Counted from the first letter of the stretch, positions 45,894-55,985 are shown. The stretch: 64,000 nt of DNA from Marinobacter litoralis (GCF_016427555.1 NZ_JAELVS010000003.1:88550-152549); one strand, 5' to 3'. Notes: generated by a model not told the origin, from the letters alone. Numbers and translations: made by a program.

Positions 45894-46898
45894 ATGCTTT
45901 CTCGCTTATCCCTCTTGGTCTTGGCCGTTACCTTGCCTGTGATTGCACACGCGGCCGACCGACCGGTATTGAACGTATATACCCACCCGTCCTTCGCCGC
46001 TGAATGGGGCCCCGGGCCCGGCGTTAAAGAGGCGTTTGAGAAGCAATGTGAGTGCACGCTCAATTACACCGTACTGAACAGCGGTGGTGATATTTTGCAG
46101 CGGCTTCGGTTGGAAGGCGCTTCAACCCCGGCCGATGTGGTGCTGGGGCTGGATACAGCCACTATGGAAACCGCGCTTCAAACCGGCCTGATTGCAGAGC
46201 ACGACCGCTCGTTAGAGGCACTGGATTTACCCATCGACTGGAATGACGCCCATTTCATTCCTTACGACTGGGGCTACTTTGCCTTTGTGTATGACACCGA
46301 ACAGCTGCCAGAGCCACCCACCAGTTTCGATGATCTGATCAACTCACCCGATGATCTGAAAATCATCATCCAAGACCCCCGAACCAGCACTCCGGGGCTC
46401 GGTCTGTTGCTGTGGATGCACTCGGTCTACGGCGAAGAAGCGCCGGCCAAGTGGGCGCAGCTGAATGACAAAATTCTGGCCACCACACAAAGCTGGAGTG
46501 ACGGCTATTTCTCGCTGTTTATGAATGGTGAAGCGCCAATGATTCTTTCCTACAGCACTTCGCCTGCCTATCACATGGCCGTTGATAAAACCGACCGGTA
46601 CCAAGCGGTTCAGTTTGAGGAAGGTCACTATCTGCAAGTCGAAGTCGCCGCGCTGGTTGAATCTTCGCAACAAAAACCGTTGGCCCGGCAATTTTTGGAT
46701 TTCATGCTCACTCCTGAGTTTCAAACACACATCCCGCTCAAGAACGTCATGTACCCGGCCATTGATCTGGGCGACGATCTGCCTAGCGTTTTCAACCGCC
46801 TGATTTCGCCTGAGCATACCTTCTTCCTGCCTCCAGCGGAGGTTGCCGGCCAACGACGCCAGCTTGTGAACGACTGGCTGGATGCGATGACCCGTTAG
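45894..46898 (+). CDS. thiB: Thiamine/TPP ABC transporter periplasmic-binding protein
   Basis: 334 residues from the ATG at 45894, which is preceded by AAGGA at normal spacing and gives a signal peptide (LLVLAVTLPVIAHA). The frame continues upstream but inside the riboswitch. Body is a type 2 solute-binding fold with VYTHPSFAAEWGPGPG and VIFDTNVMYPA-like segments of the ThiB family. Captures thiamine and its phosphates in the periplasm. First gene of thiBPQ. Confidence 0.93.
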   Translation: MLSRLSLLVLAVTLPVIAHAADRPVLNVYTHPSFAAEWGPGPGVKEAFEKQCECTLNYTVLNSGGDILQRLRLEGASTPADVVLGLDTATMETALQTGLIAEHDRSLEALDLPIDWNDAHFIPYDWGYFAFVYDTEQLPEPPTSFDDLINSPDDLKIIIQDPRTSTPGLGLLLWMHSVYGEEAPAKWAQLNDKILATTQSWSDGYFSLFMNGEAPMILSYSTSPAYHMAVDKTDRYQAVQFEEGHYLQVEVAALVESSQQKPLARQFLDFMLTPEFQTHIPLKNVMYPAIDLGDDLPSVFNRLISPEHTFFLPPAEVAGQRRQLVNDWLDAMTR

Positions 46899-46902
46899 CG
46901 TT

Positions 46903-48573
46903 ATGCGCTCCACGCCCACGAAAGCACCTCTCAGCCACCCGGGATGGCAACTCGTCCCGGGCCAACTTATAGGCTTGGTCTTATTGATACTGGTCGCCCT
47001 TGGTCTTGGCAGTATGCTGATAACCGCCGGCGGCCTGGATCTCTCGACGGTGCTTGGCAGCCGTTATTTGCGGGGCGTGGTGTGGTTTACGGTCTGGCAG
47101 GCATCGCTGTCAGTTTTATTCAGCCTGGCACTGGCACTTCCCGTTGCCTTGGCCTTGGCCAGATACCGCCACTTCCCCGGCCGGTCAGCGCTGCTTCGAG
47201 TGATGGAACTCAGTTTGGTGCTGCCTACCATTGTCGCGGTTTCAGGGATCATTGGCGTGTATGGCCGGCAAGGCTGGGCCACCGGTTTACTAACCGAATG
47301 GCTCCCCGGCCATGGCTGGAATCTGTATGGGATCAACGGCATTCTGCTGGCCCACGTGTTCTTTAACGCGCCTCTTGCCGCACGCGTGATGCTGCAATCC
47401 CTGGAAGCAGTACCGCCATCCCGGCTGCGAATTGCTTCACAACTGGGCCTTCGTGGCTGGTGGTTGTGGCGCTCGGTGAAGTGGCCTGCCTTGCGGCCTG
47501 TCTTGCCGGGGTTGAGCGCCCTGGTCTTTACCCTGTGCTTCACCAGTTTTGCCATCATCATGACGCTCGGGGGCGGGCCGGCGGCGACAACTCTGGAAGT
47601 AGCGATTTACCAAGCGCTGCGATTTGAATTCGACTTCCCGCAGGCGGCGGTTTTAGCAGTTATTCAATTATTGATTTGCGGCAGCTTGTGGCGGCTGGTG
47701 TTCCGCCAGCGCCTGGAATCCTCTCTGCTTCCGCATCGGCAGTTTGCCCATGCCGTTCCGCTCAAGCCCTGGCGCGCCCAGTCTGCGCTGTCAGGTGCAC
47801 TGTTACTGATGTTCAGCCTATTTTTACTGCTGCCCTTATTAGCCATAGGCATTCGCGGATTGCCCGCGCTTTTGGCCCTCGATGCCAGCCCTACTCTCTA
47901 TGGCCGGCTATTACCCGCTACCGGGCGTAGCCTGATGATTGCGCTGCCTGCGGGGGTTGGCTCGGTCGCCGCGTCGTTATTGATTCTGGCCTCGGCCAAC
48001 AAAGCCAAGAACTCGATATTGAAGGCCATTCCAACAACCACCGGATACCTGCCATTGATCGTACCACCCCTTGTGCTTGGCACCGGGCTGTTTTTGTTGC
48101 TTCGCCCGGGGTTAGGCAACCATGCGCAAGGCTGGGTGCTGGTGGCTTTGATCAACGGCTTGATGGCCCTGCCTTTTGTTATCCAGGTATTGCGTGGCCC
48201 ACTGAGCAGCCTGGATGGCCATTCCCGCCGTGTGGCCTATCAGTTGGGCATATTGGGTTGGTACCGGTGGCGCTGGATCTATTGGCCATTATTACGCCGC
48301 CCGATGGCTCTGGGGCTGGCCTATGGCATTGCGCTTTCAATGGGAGATTTCGGGGTTATTGCCCTGTTTGGAAGCCCCGGCCAGCCAACATTGCCGGTTC
48401 TGTTATACCAACAACTGGGCAGCTATCAGGTAGCGGCAGCCGCTGGCACCGGCTTATGGTTGCTGCTGTTGTTGGTGTTCATTTTCGGACTTCTGTCGGC
48501 CATTGGCCGGCCACCCGCCCACCAAACCAGATCCCGCTTGCCTGAAACCACTCTGGAGCCCAAGCATGCTTGA
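46903..48573 (+). CDS. thiP: Thiamine/TPP ABC transporter permease
   Basis: 556 residues, many membrane segments in two homologous permease halves (about 20-270 and 290-540), each with an EAA-type loop (ASQLGLRGWWLWRSVKWPAL and VAYQLGILGWYRWRWIYWPLL). Forms the inner-membrane channel with ThiB and ThiQ. Starts 4 bp after thiB and overlaps thiQ. Confidence 0.94.
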   Translation: MRSTPTKAPLSHPGWQLVPGQLIGLVLLILVALGLGSMLITAGGLDLSTVLGSRYLRGVVWFTVWQASLSVLFSLALALPVALALARYRHFPGRSALLRVMELSLVLPTIVAVSGIIGVYGRQGWATGLLTEWLPGHGWNLYGINGILLAHVFFNAPLAARVMLQSLEAVPPSRLRIASQLGLRGWWLWRSVKWPALRPVLPGLSALVFTLCFTSFAIIMTLGGGPAATTLEVAIYQALRFEFDFPQAAVLAVIQLLICGSLWRLVFRQRLESSLLPHRQFAHAVPLKPWRAQSALSGALLLMFSLFLLLPLLAIGIRGLPALLALDASPTLYGRLLPATGRSLMIALPAGVGSVAASLLILASANKAKNSILKAIPTTTGYLPLIVPPLVLGTGLFLLLRPGLGNHAQGWVLVALINGLMALPFVIQVLRGPLSSLDGHSRRVAYQLGILGWYRWRWIYWPLLRRPMALGLAYGIALSMGDFGVIALFGSPGQPTLPVLLYQQLGSYQVAAAAGTGLWLLLLLVFIFGLLSAIGRPPAHQTRSRLPETTLEPKHA

Positions 48574-49180
48574 TGTCGAACACCTGTGTTTTCGCTACCC
48601 GGGGCAATCCGAGGGTTGGGAATACCACTTCTCTCTGGCACCCGGCCGGTGCGTGGCGGTTCATGGCGCCAGCGGCAGTGGCAAGACCACATTACTGAAT
48701 TTAATTGCCGGTTTTCTCGCGCCGGATTCAGGGCAAATCCTTTGGAACGGCAGGCCGATTCAGCACCTTGAGCCCTGGAACCGCCCGGTTACCAGCGTGT
48801 TCCAGGAACACAATTTGTTCGAGCATCTGGATGTAGCCACCAATATCGGCCTCGGGCTTCATCCGGGATTGAAACTGACCGCCCATCAGCAGCAAAGCAT
48901 TCACGACGGGCTCGAACGCACCGGGCTTTCGGGGTTCGGCTCGAGAATGCCGGGCGATCTGTCTGGCGGACAACGCCAGCGAGTGGCTTTGGTGAGAGCG
49001 ATTCTGCGGCGACAACCTTTATTGCTACTGGACGAACCACTAACCGGCTTGGACAACGAAGCAAAAGACAGCCTTCGAGCCATGCTGAAGGAAGAGAAGG
49101 CTCGAGGTGTCGCCTTGATTCTCGCCAGCCACGACGAAGATGACCGAAAGTTATTGGCAGACTCCTATTGGAATCTCTAA
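48566..49180 (+). CDS. thiQ: Thiamine/TPP ABC transporter ATPase
   Basis: 204 residues from the ATG at 48566, overlapping thiP by 8 bp. Walker A GASGSGKTT near residue 33, signature LSGGQRQR about 130 and Walker B LLLLDEP follow in the correct order. Short for an ABC ATPase, as ThiQ proteins are. Confidence 0.93.
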   Translation: MLDVEHLCFRYPGQSEGWEYHFSLAPGRCVAVHGASGSGKTTLLNLIAGFLAPDSGQILWNGRPIQHLEPWNRPVTSVFQEHNLFEHLDVATNIGLGLHPGLKLTAHQQQSIHDGLERTGLSGFGSRMPGDLSGGQRQRVALVRAILRRQPLLLLDEPLTGLDNEAKDSLRAMLKEEKARGVALILASHDEDDRKLLADSYWNL

Positions 49181-49216
49181 GCTTGCAGTGAACGGCAGCA
49201 AGGACCTAATTTCGTA

Positions 49217-50368
49217 GTGGCAATTTCTCCCCGGCAATCTTCACGCTCACACGAACCGTCAGCCGGTAACGCAGAACTGAGCGATTCCGGACTGACCTGC
49301 AGCGGCGATTGGACTCTGTCGAATTACACCGAACTGGCCCGATTGGTCGAGATGATACAAACGAAGGATGTTGCAAGCGTCCCGCTCGATGTCTCTCAGC
49401 TCGGCCGGGTGGATACCGCAGGCGCTTCATTACTGGTAAAACTCGTCGGGCCCTCGGCACTTATACAATCTGTCGAAAGCAGCAATCTAGCCACCGAGCA
49501 ACAAGCGTTGATTTCAACAGTTGCGTCAGCGATGAAGGCAGAACCACGCCCAGAACCGAGGACCAACCCTCTACTGGCATTTGTGGCAAGCACGGGTGAG
49601 AGAGTAACCGACATTTCCCGTCTGGTCTGGCTATTGGCGGGCTTCATCGGTCAAACATTGGCGGCATTATTTTACATCCTTCCCCGCCCCACACGCTGGC
49701 GCATTACCTCGTTTGTAGCAGCCGTTCACGACACCGGTCTCAACGCACTGCCTATTGTTGCCTTGCTCACCTTTCTTGTCGGTTCCGTCGTCGCCTTTTT
49801 GGGTGCCACCGTGTTGCAGGATTTTGGTGCCACCATATACACCGTGAACCTCGTAGCGTTTTCGTTCCTTCGGGAATTCGGCGTTTTGCTGGCCGCTATC
49901 CTGTTGGCCGGTCGCACCGCCAGCTCTTTCACCGCACACATCGGCGCCATGAAGGTGAACGAAGAGCTGGATGCCATTCGTACTTTGGGCTTAAACCCGG
50001 TGGAGTTACTGGTGGTGCCCCGGGTACTGGCCATGATGGTGAGCCTGCCGGTTCTCACGTTTGTCGGCATGATTTCGGGCATGATTGGTGGTGCGGTGGT
50101 CTGCGCGATTACGCTGGATATTCCGCCAAGCCAGTATTTGGCGATTGTTGAACGGGATATTGGCCTAACGCACTTTCTGGTGGGTATTGGCAAAGCTCCG
50201 GTGTTCGCCTTTCTGATCGCCGTGATCGGCTGCCTCGAAGGCTTCAAGGTGGCTGGCAGCGCACAGTCCGTCGGTGAGCACACCACGTCCAGTGTTGTGC
50301 AATCGATCTTCATGGTGATTCTGCTGGACTCCATCGCCGCGCTGTTTTTCATGGAAATGGGCTGGTAA
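49217..50368 (+). CDS. MlaE/YrbE-like ABC lipid-transport permease with N-terminal STAS domain
   Basis: 383 residues from GTG. A STAS domain (about 20-110, VPLDVSQLGRVDTAGASLLVKL) is fused to the MlaE permease (about 125-383), which has the conserved LREFGVLLAAILLAGRTASSFTAHIGAM core. It heads a permease-ATPase-MCE-lipoprotein operon that moves phospholipids between membranes. The STAS may gate transport, as in MlaB, here fused. It is a paralogous MCE system, so I give no gene symbol. Confidence 0.87.
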   Translation: MAISPRQSSRSHEPSAGNAELSDSGLTCSGDWTLSNYTELARLVEMIQTKDVASVPLDVSQLGRVDTAGASLLVKLVGPSALIQSVESSNLATEQQALISTVASAMKAEPRPEPRTNPLLAFVASTGERVTDISRLVWLLAGFIGQTLAALFYILPRPTRWRITSFVAAVHDTGLNALPIVALLTFLVGSVVAFLGATVLQDFGATIYTVNLVAFSFLREFGVLLAAILLAGRTASSFTAHIGAMKVNEELDAIRTLGLNPVELLVVPRVLAMMVSLPVLTFVGMISGMIGGAVVCAITLDIPPSQYLAIVERDIGLTHFLVGIGKAPVFAFLIAVIGCLEGFKVAGSAQSVGEHTTSSVVQSIFMVILLDSIAALFFMEMGW

Positions 50369-50371
50369 CGC

Positions 50372-51178
50372 ATGACTCACTCTCAAGCTCAACGAAAACA
50401 ACCGGGCGACGTCATTATTCAGGTACGAGGCTTGAGCACGCGCTTTGGCAGCCACATTGTGCACGACGATCTTGATCTGGATTTGTATACGGGCGAGATA
50501 CTCGGCGTGGTGGGCGGCTCGGGAACCGGAAAATCGGTACTGCTTCGAACCATTGTGGGCTTGAACACCCCAAGTGCCGGGCATATTCGGCTGTTCGATA
50601 CCGACCTTACCGAACTGCCCGCTGAAGAACGCTCCCGCTATGAACAGCGATTCGGTGTCTTGTTCCAGGGCGGCGCTCTGTTTACTTCTCTGAATCTGGT
50701 GCAGAACATTTCGGTACCACTGGTCGAACATGCGGGGCTTGCTCGCGCTGATGCAGAAGAGATAGCCCGCATGAAACTGGCGTTGACGGGATTACCGCCG
50801 GAGGCGGCCTTGAAATACCCGGCCGAACTTTCAGGCGGCATGGTCAAGCGGGCGGCACTGGCCCGCGCGCTGGCGCTGGATCCTGAAATTCTGTTCCTGG
50901 ACGAGCCGACCGCCGGTCTGGACCCTATCGGTGCCGCAGATTTCGATGAATTAATTGTCACCCTGAGCAAGGCCTTGGGTTTGACGGTTTTTCTGGTCAC
51001 CCACGACCTCGACACACTCTATTCCACCTGTGATCGGGTGGCGGTGCTGGCCCAACGCAAGGTATTGGTTGCCGATACGCTTGACCGCGTTGCCCAAACC
51101 GATGACGCTTGGATTCAGGAATATTTCCATGGCCCTCGTGGTCGTGCTGCCATCGCTGCTGGAACAAGAGCTACTTAA
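50372..51178 (+). CDS. MlaF-like ABC transporter ATPase
   Basis: 268 residues. Walker A GGSGTGKSV, signature LSGGMVKR (a MlaF-type variant) and Walker B LFLDEPTAGLDP are all present. Starts 3 bp after the permease gene. Energises the MCE-type lipid transporter of this operon. Confidence 0.9.
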   Translation: MTHSQAQRKQPGDVIIQVRGLSTRFGSHIVHDDLDLDLYTGEILGVVGGSGTGKSVLLRTIVGLNTPSAGHIRLFDTDLTELPAEERSRYEQRFGVLFQGGALFTSLNLVQNISVPLVEHAGLARADAEEIARMKLALTGLPPEAALKYPAELSGGMVKRAALARALALDPEILFLDEPTAGLDPIGAADFDELIVTLSKALGLTVFLVTHDLDTLYSTCDRVAVLAQRKVLVADTLDRVAQTDDAWIQEYFHGPRGRAAIAAGTRAT

Positions 51179-51192
51179 CAGGAGTTCCGTAA

Positions 51193-52131
51193 ATGGAGCC
51201 GAAGGCCCATCACATCATCATAGGATTCTTCACGCTGGCTGCGGTAACGGCAGCGCTGCTTTTTGCGCTGTGGCTCGGAAAATCCTCGGCAGATAGGGAA
51301 TGGGCCTATTACCAAATCGGCTTTGATCACCCCGTCAGTGGGCTGGCCAAGGGAAACCCGGTTTTGTACAGCGGCATTCAGGTAGGTGACGTTCTGGAAC
51401 TGACGTTAGCGCCGGATAATCCCGCCCACGTTCGGGTGCTGGTGCGCGTTGAGCAAGACATTCCGGTGCGCACAGACACCAAAGCCGGATTGGTACTGGC
51501 CAACATCACCGGCAGCATGAGCATCCAGTTTACCGGGGGCACGCCTCAGAGTGAGAGGCTTCAGGGCGACCGCAATAACCCACCGTTAATTCATGCAGAA
51601 CCATCGGCTCTGAACAATCTGATGAATAACGGCGAAGCCATGCTCGCGCAGGCAGAACAATTACTGACGAACATGAACCGGCTGCTGGCTAGCGAAAACA
51701 TCGAAAACGTATCCGCTCTGCTCGACAACGCCCGGGAAGCGAGCGAATCTTTGTTAGCAAACCGCGAAGCACTCATTGCCCTGATGGATCAATTCAACGC
51801 CGCCGCTGTGCGCGCCGAGGAGGCGGCCATTAAGGTATCGAACGTGTCTGACAACACTCGGGCAGTGCTCAATGATCGAGTCGTGCCCGTGCTGAATGCT
51901 ATGGATAACGCCATCGCGACCCTGCAACCATCCTTGGAGCGGGTTAACAGCCTCACCGCCGACAATGAGCATTCGCTGAACGCCGGGCTTCAAGGGCTAT
52001 CTCAGCTAGGCCCTGCCCTGCGGCAATTGAAATCCACTTTGCGCAACCTGAACAGTTTCACGCGGCGGCTTGAACAAGATCCGGCAAGCACCCTGTGGGG
52101 CGGATCGACCATCAAGGAGTTTGAGAAATGA
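51193..52131 (+). CDS. MlaD-type MCE-domain protein
   Basis: 312 residues. One N-terminal membrane helix (IGFFTLAAVTAALLFALW), then an MCE/MlaD domain (about 40-120: GLAKGNPVLYSGIQVGDV), followed by a long helical coiled-coil region typical of PqiB/MlaD relatives. Tethers lipid substrates in the periplasm. Overlaps the next lipoprotein gene by 4 bp. Confidence 0.88.
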   Translation: MEPKAHHIIIGFFTLAAVTAALLFALWLGKSSADREWAYYQIGFDHPVSGLAKGNPVLYSGIQVGDVLELTLAPDNPAHVRVLVRVEQDIPVRTDTKAGLVLANITGSMSIQFTGGTPQSERLQGDRNNPPLIHAEPSALNNLMNNGEAMLAQAEQLLTNMNRLLASENIENVSALLDNAREASESLLANREALIALMDQFNAAAVRAEEAAIKVSNVSDNTRAVLNDRVVPVLNAMDNAIATLQPSLERVNSLTADNEHSLNAGLQGLSQLGPALRQLKSTLRNLNSFTRRLEQDPASTLWGGSTIKEFEK

Positions 52132-52739
52132 ATAGTCGCCTCTCTGCAATGGCCGTCTTGATGGCCGCACTATCAACGGCCGCGTGCACGGTTCTCCCGA
52201 GGCCAGAGCCACCCAGAGCCATGGATTTGGCGGTTGTGAGTGCATCGGTTGATTTCGAAAAACCGCTGCAAAGCAGCCTGCGCATCCATACGCCACTGGC
52301 TTCAGACCCCATGGACAGCTCCGCCATTCTGCTTAAGCCAACCCCTTACGAGTTTCAGGCCTACCCAAAAGCTCGGTGGCGCGACAGTGCTCCGGTCGTG
52401 ATTCGCGACTACCTTGCCCGGCATCTTCGCAACAGTCGAGGGTTTCGAAATGTAGTGATCGACACCAGTGCAGCCAACACCGAACACTCCCTGCTCACAG
52501 AACTGTCGGCGTTTCAGGTCGTGCAACACGGTAACAGGCATCAGGTGGTTCTGGAACTGCATGCCGAAGTCATCAGCGAGCAAAGTGGCCGCAGTTTGTG
52601 TATTCGCAACTGGTCGATTCAAGAAATGGCTGCCAGCTCCGAACTGGAATCGGCGGTAGAAGCCTTTTCCCGAGCCAGCAATACGCTGGCAACCGAACTG
52701 ACCGATTGGGCCTGGAGTTGTGTGCAGCGGGCGCAGTGA
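52128..52739 (+). CDS. PqiC/ABC-type transport auxiliary lipoprotein
   Basis: 203 residues. The signal peptide ends in the lipobox STAAC, so Cys20 is lipidated and the protein sits in the outer or inner membrane. The remainder is the DUF330-like PqiC fold (PTPYEFQAYPKARWRDSAPVVIRDYLARHL). Completes the MCE operon. Confidence 0.85.
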   Translation: MNSRLSAMAVLMAALSTAACTVLPRPEPPRAMDLAVVSASVDFEKPLQSSLRIHTPLASDPMDSSAILLKPTPYEFQAYPKARWRDSAPVVIRDYLARHLRNSRGFRNVVIDTSAANTEHSLLTELSAFQVVQHGNRHQVVLELHAEVISEQSGRSLCIRNWSIQEMAASSELESAVEAFSRASNTLATELTDWAWSCVQRAQ

Positions 52740-52761
52740 GCCGCGCCCGGATAGGGCAGGT

Positions 52762-53346
52762 TTAGATTTCGCTCCGGTTTTCGTCCGCCACTGTTTCATC
52801 CGCCTTCGGAAACAAGTCATCCCAGGCGGCGTGCAAGTACAGGTACATCGACCACAACGTTAGCACCGCAGCCAGGTACAGCAGCCCAACGGCGATGTCA
52901 GCAAGCATGTTCCCCGGCGGGAATGCCAGCAATCCTACGATGGCTGCAATCTGAGCCGTGGTTTTAATTTTGCCAATGTAGGAAACCGCCACACTGCCCC
53001 GGCTACCAATTTCAGCCATCCATTCGCGCAACGCGGAAATCACAATTTCACGCCCGATAATGATTGTCGCGGGAATGGTCAGCAGAACCGCAGAATACTC
53101 TTCGATAAGAACCGCCAGCGCGACTGCCACCATCAATTTGTCTGCAACCGGATCCAGAAACGCACCAAACGGTGTGCTTTGGTTCAGCCGCCGGGCCAGA
53201 TAACCATCCAACCAGTCCGTGATACCCGCCAACGCAAAAATCGCCGCACTCGCCATATAACTCCAGCTCGCCGGCAAATAAAATACCACCACGAACACCG
53301 GAATCATGACGATGCGGGACAGGGTAATCAGGTTCGGTAAATTCAT
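52762..53346 (-). CDS. pgsA: CDP-diacylglycerol-glycerol-3-phosphate phosphatidyltransferase
   Basis: 194 residues from the ATG at 53346 (MNLPNLITLSRI), with AGGAA upstream; longer in-frame starts run into uvrC and lack a ribosome site. CDP-alcohol phosphotransferase motif D-G-x2-A-R-x8-G-x3-D-x3-D reads TDWLDGYLARRL...GAFLDPVADKL. Makes phosphatidylglycerol phosphate in the membrane. Confidence 0.95.
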   Translation of the reverse strand: MNLPNLITLSRIVMIPVFVVVFYLPASWSYMASAAIFALAGITDWLDGYLARRLNQSTPFGAFLDPVADKLMVAVALAVLIEEYSAVLLTIPATIIIGREIVISALREWMAEIGSRGSVAVSYIGKIKTTAQIAAIVGLLAFPPGNMLADIAVGLLYLAAVLTLWSMYLYLHAAWDDLFPKADETVADENRSEI

Positions 53347-53353
53347 TGTGTTC

Positions 53354-55213
53354 CTATTCGTTATGCAATGCTGCGTAAATGGTTTCGGCCAATGCTTTGC
53401 TGATGCCTTGAACCTTGGCAATTTCGTCGACTCCGGCTTTTCGGATACCCTGAATTCCACCGAAGTAACGTATCAATTCTCGCCTGCGTTTCGGCCCCAC
53501 ACCCTCAATGCCTTCAAGGGTGGATTGCCGGCGCTTTTTATCTCGCCGCGCCCGGTGGCCGGTAATAGCAAACCGGTGTGACTCATCCCGAATGTGCTGA
53601 ATCAGGTGTAACGCCGGCGAATCCGCAGGCACTCTGAATACCGCATCGGTCATGGCATCAATCAATTGTTCCATGCCCGCCCGGCGAGTAACACCCTTCG
53701 CCACACCTATTAGCGGAATATCTGAAATCTCAAGTTCGTCAAATACTTCCCGGGCAATGTTCAATTGCCCTTTACCACCATCGATAAACACCAGGTCCGG
53801 CTTCTTACCTTCCCCGCTCGCCAATCGACGGTAGCGGCGGGTCAGCACCTGCCGCATGGCGGCGTAGTCATCGCCAGCGGTCACGCCTTCGATATTATAC
53901 AGGCGGTAATCGCTTTTCAGGGGGCCATTCTCGTCGAAAACCACGCAGGATGCGACGGTATTTTCGCCATGGCTGTGGCTGATATCAAAGCATTCCATGC
54001 GACTGGGGGTTTCGGTTAGCTCCAGCAGATCCCGAAGCGCCAGCAAACGACGATACACGGTTTCCTTGCTGGCAAGATGCGTAAGCAACGTCTGCTGAGC
54101 GTTGGTCATCGCAAGTTCGAGCCAACGTTTACGCTCACCTCGCACGTTGCCCCGTATACGGGTTTCGCGGTTGGCCGCCTCGGTAAGAGCTTCCGCCAGC
54201 AGTTCCTGCCCCTCAACCTTGACCGGCACCAGTATATCGTTCGGGATCTCCCGGCGCGTATCGCCGCCAAAATAATACTGGCCAAGAAACGATGCCAACA
54301 ATTCGCCTTCGGTCTGCTCCAACGAGAATTTCGGGAAATAATCCTTGGTGCCCAGTACCCGGCCGCCCCGCACAATAATCACCACGATGCACACCACGCC
54401 GGCATCCTGGGCGATGGCAATCACATCGGCATCGCCACCCTCGCCATCGACGGACTGCTGCTCCTGTACATGGCGCAAATGATTCACCTGATCGCGGTAG
54501 GTTGCGGCTTTTTCAAACTCGAGCTTTGCAGCCGCTTCCTCCATTGCATTCATCAGATCCCGGATGATCGCAGGGTTCTTACCCTCCAGAAACATGGTGG
54601 CTCGACGGATGTCCTGCTGGTACTCCTCGGGGCTGATGTACTCTACACAAGGCGCGGTGCACCGGTTAATCTGATATTGCAGACAGGGCCGATTCCTGTT
54701 TCTGAAATAGCTTTCATTACAGGATCTTATCTTAAATACTTTTTGTAGAATATTAAGACTTTCTTTGACCGCGCCGGAGCTGGGAAAAGGCCCGAACCAC
54801 GTACCACCGCCCTTTTTTGTGCGGCCACGACGAAAGGTCAAAGACGGGTAATCGCTGTGCGATGACAGGTAGATATAGGGATAGGATTTGTCGTCCCGAA
54901 GCAGAATGTTGTACGGCGGCCTGAGCGATTTGATCAGGTTTTGCTCGAGCAAAAGCGCTTCAGTTTCACTCCCTGTAATGGTCACTTCAATGGAGTGAAT
55001 CTTGCCAACCAAGGCTTCGGTTTTCGGCGCCAGGCCAGTTTTGCGAAAGTAACTGCTGACGCGATTTTTCAGGTTGCGCGCTTTGCCGACGTACAGGATT
55101 TCTCCCGCACTGTCGTACATACGATAGACACCGGCGCGTTCGGAGAGTTGTTTGAGGAAGCTCTTGCTGTCGAACTCCCCGGGAGTGTAGTTAGGGTCAG
55201 ACGGTGTCGGCAT
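53354..55213 (-). CDS. uvrC: Excinuclease ABC subunit C
   Basis: About 619 residues. GIY-YIG nuclease at the N-terminus (GVYRMYDSAGEILYVGKA), a UVR helix near 205-240, a C-terminal RNase H-like nuclease (FIDGGKGQLN) and helix-hairpin-helix repeats (EGIEGVGPKRRRELI). Makes both incisions in nucleotide excision repair. The start at 55213 overlaps the gacA stop; 55225 is four codons earlier. Order gacA-uvrC-pgsA is conserved in Pseudomonas relatives. Confidence 0.96.
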   Translation of the reverse strand: MPTPSDPNYTPGEFDSKSFLKQLSERAGVYRMYDSAGEILYVGKARNLKNRVSSYFRKTGLAPKTEALVGKIHSIEVTITGSETEALLLEQNLIKSLRPPYNILLRDDKSYPYIYLSSHSDYPSLTFRRGRTKKGGGTWFGPFPSSGAVKESLNILQKVFKIRSCNESYFRNRNRPCLQYQINRCTAPCVEYISPEEYQQDIRRATMFLEGKNPAIIRDLMNAMEEAAAKLEFEKAATYRDQVNHLRHVQEQQSVDGEGGDADVIAIAQDAGVVCIVVIIVRGGRVLGTKDYFPKFSLEQTEGELLASFLGQYYFGGDTRREIPNDILVPVKVEGQELLAEALTEAANRETRIRGNVRGERKRWLELAMTNAQQTLLTHLASKETVYRRLLALRDLLELTETPSRMECFDISHSHGENTVASCVVFDENGPLKSDYRLYNIEGVTAGDDYAAMRQVLTRRYRRLASGEGKKPDLVFIDGGKGQLNIAREVFDELEISDIPLIGVAKGVTRRAGMEQLIDAMTDAVFRVPADSPALHLIQHIRDESHRFAITGHRARRDKKRRQSTLEGIEGVGPKRRRELIRYFGGIQGIRKAGVDEIAKVQGISKALAETIYAALHNE

Positions 55214-55859
55214 CCAGCAATCCAAGCCGTACTGCCATCAGCGCCAGTTCAACGTCGCTGGAAATCTCGAGCTTTTCGAAAATCCGATAGCGGTAGCTGT
55301 TCACGGTTTTCGGGCTCAGGCAGAGCTTGTCCGAAATATCCTGAACTTTCTGGCACTCTACTACCATCATGGCAATCTGCATTTCACGCTCAGACAGGCG
55401 CTCGAATTTAGACAATTCGCCGTCTTCATCCCGATCACCGCCGCCCAGCGAGTTTAACGCCATCTTCTGGGCGATCTCGGGGCTAATGTAACGCTGGCCG
55501 GAATGGGCTTTGCGAATGGCACGCACCATTTCCTGAATATCTGCGCCCTTGGTGATATAAGCTGCAGCACCACTTTGCATCACTCGCGCCGGATAAGGAT
55601 CGTCCGCGCAGGCGGTCACCACGATGATCCGGATGGAATCGTCTAACCGGAGAATTCGGCGTGTGGCTTCAAGCCCACCAATACCCGGCATCCGAATATC
55701 CATCAAAACAATATCCGGACGGGCGTTGCGGACAAAATCGATTGCATCCTCACCAGAAGACGCCTGACCAATCACATCAATGTCAGGATTGTCAGCCAGC
55801 ATGCGCGTAATACCGGAGCGCACCAACTCGTGGTCATCAACAACCAGAACCCTGATCAA
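55197..55859 (-). CDS. gacA: GacA/UvrY response regulator
   Basis: 220 residues. Receiver domain with Asp8-Asp9, phosphorylation site Asp54 and Lys; LuxR-type helix-turn-helix at the C-terminus (LSEREMQIAMMV...LCLSPKTVNSYR). Acts with the GacS kinase to activate small RNAs of the Csr/Rsm system. Overlaps uvrC. Confidence 0.95.
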   Translation of the reverse strand: MIRVLVVDDHELVRSGITRMLADNPDIDVIGQASSGEDAIDFVRNARPDIVLMDIRMPGIGGLEATRRILRLDDSIRIIVVTACADDPYPARVMQSGAAAYITKGADIQEMVRAIRKAHSGQRYISPEIAQKMALNSLGGGDRDEDGELSKFERLSEREMQIAMMVVECQKVQDISDKLCLSPKTVNSYRYRIFEKLEISSDVELALMAVRLGLLDADTV

Positions 55860-55985
55860 AGCTCACCTCACCAACAGAATAAAAACAACGCTCAGTGATT
55901 GTACCCATTAGCAGAGTCAGCGCATAGGTAAGGCGCTCAAAACCTTGGCCTTCGTCAACTCTTGCCGTATTCCTGGCCCAGCACA

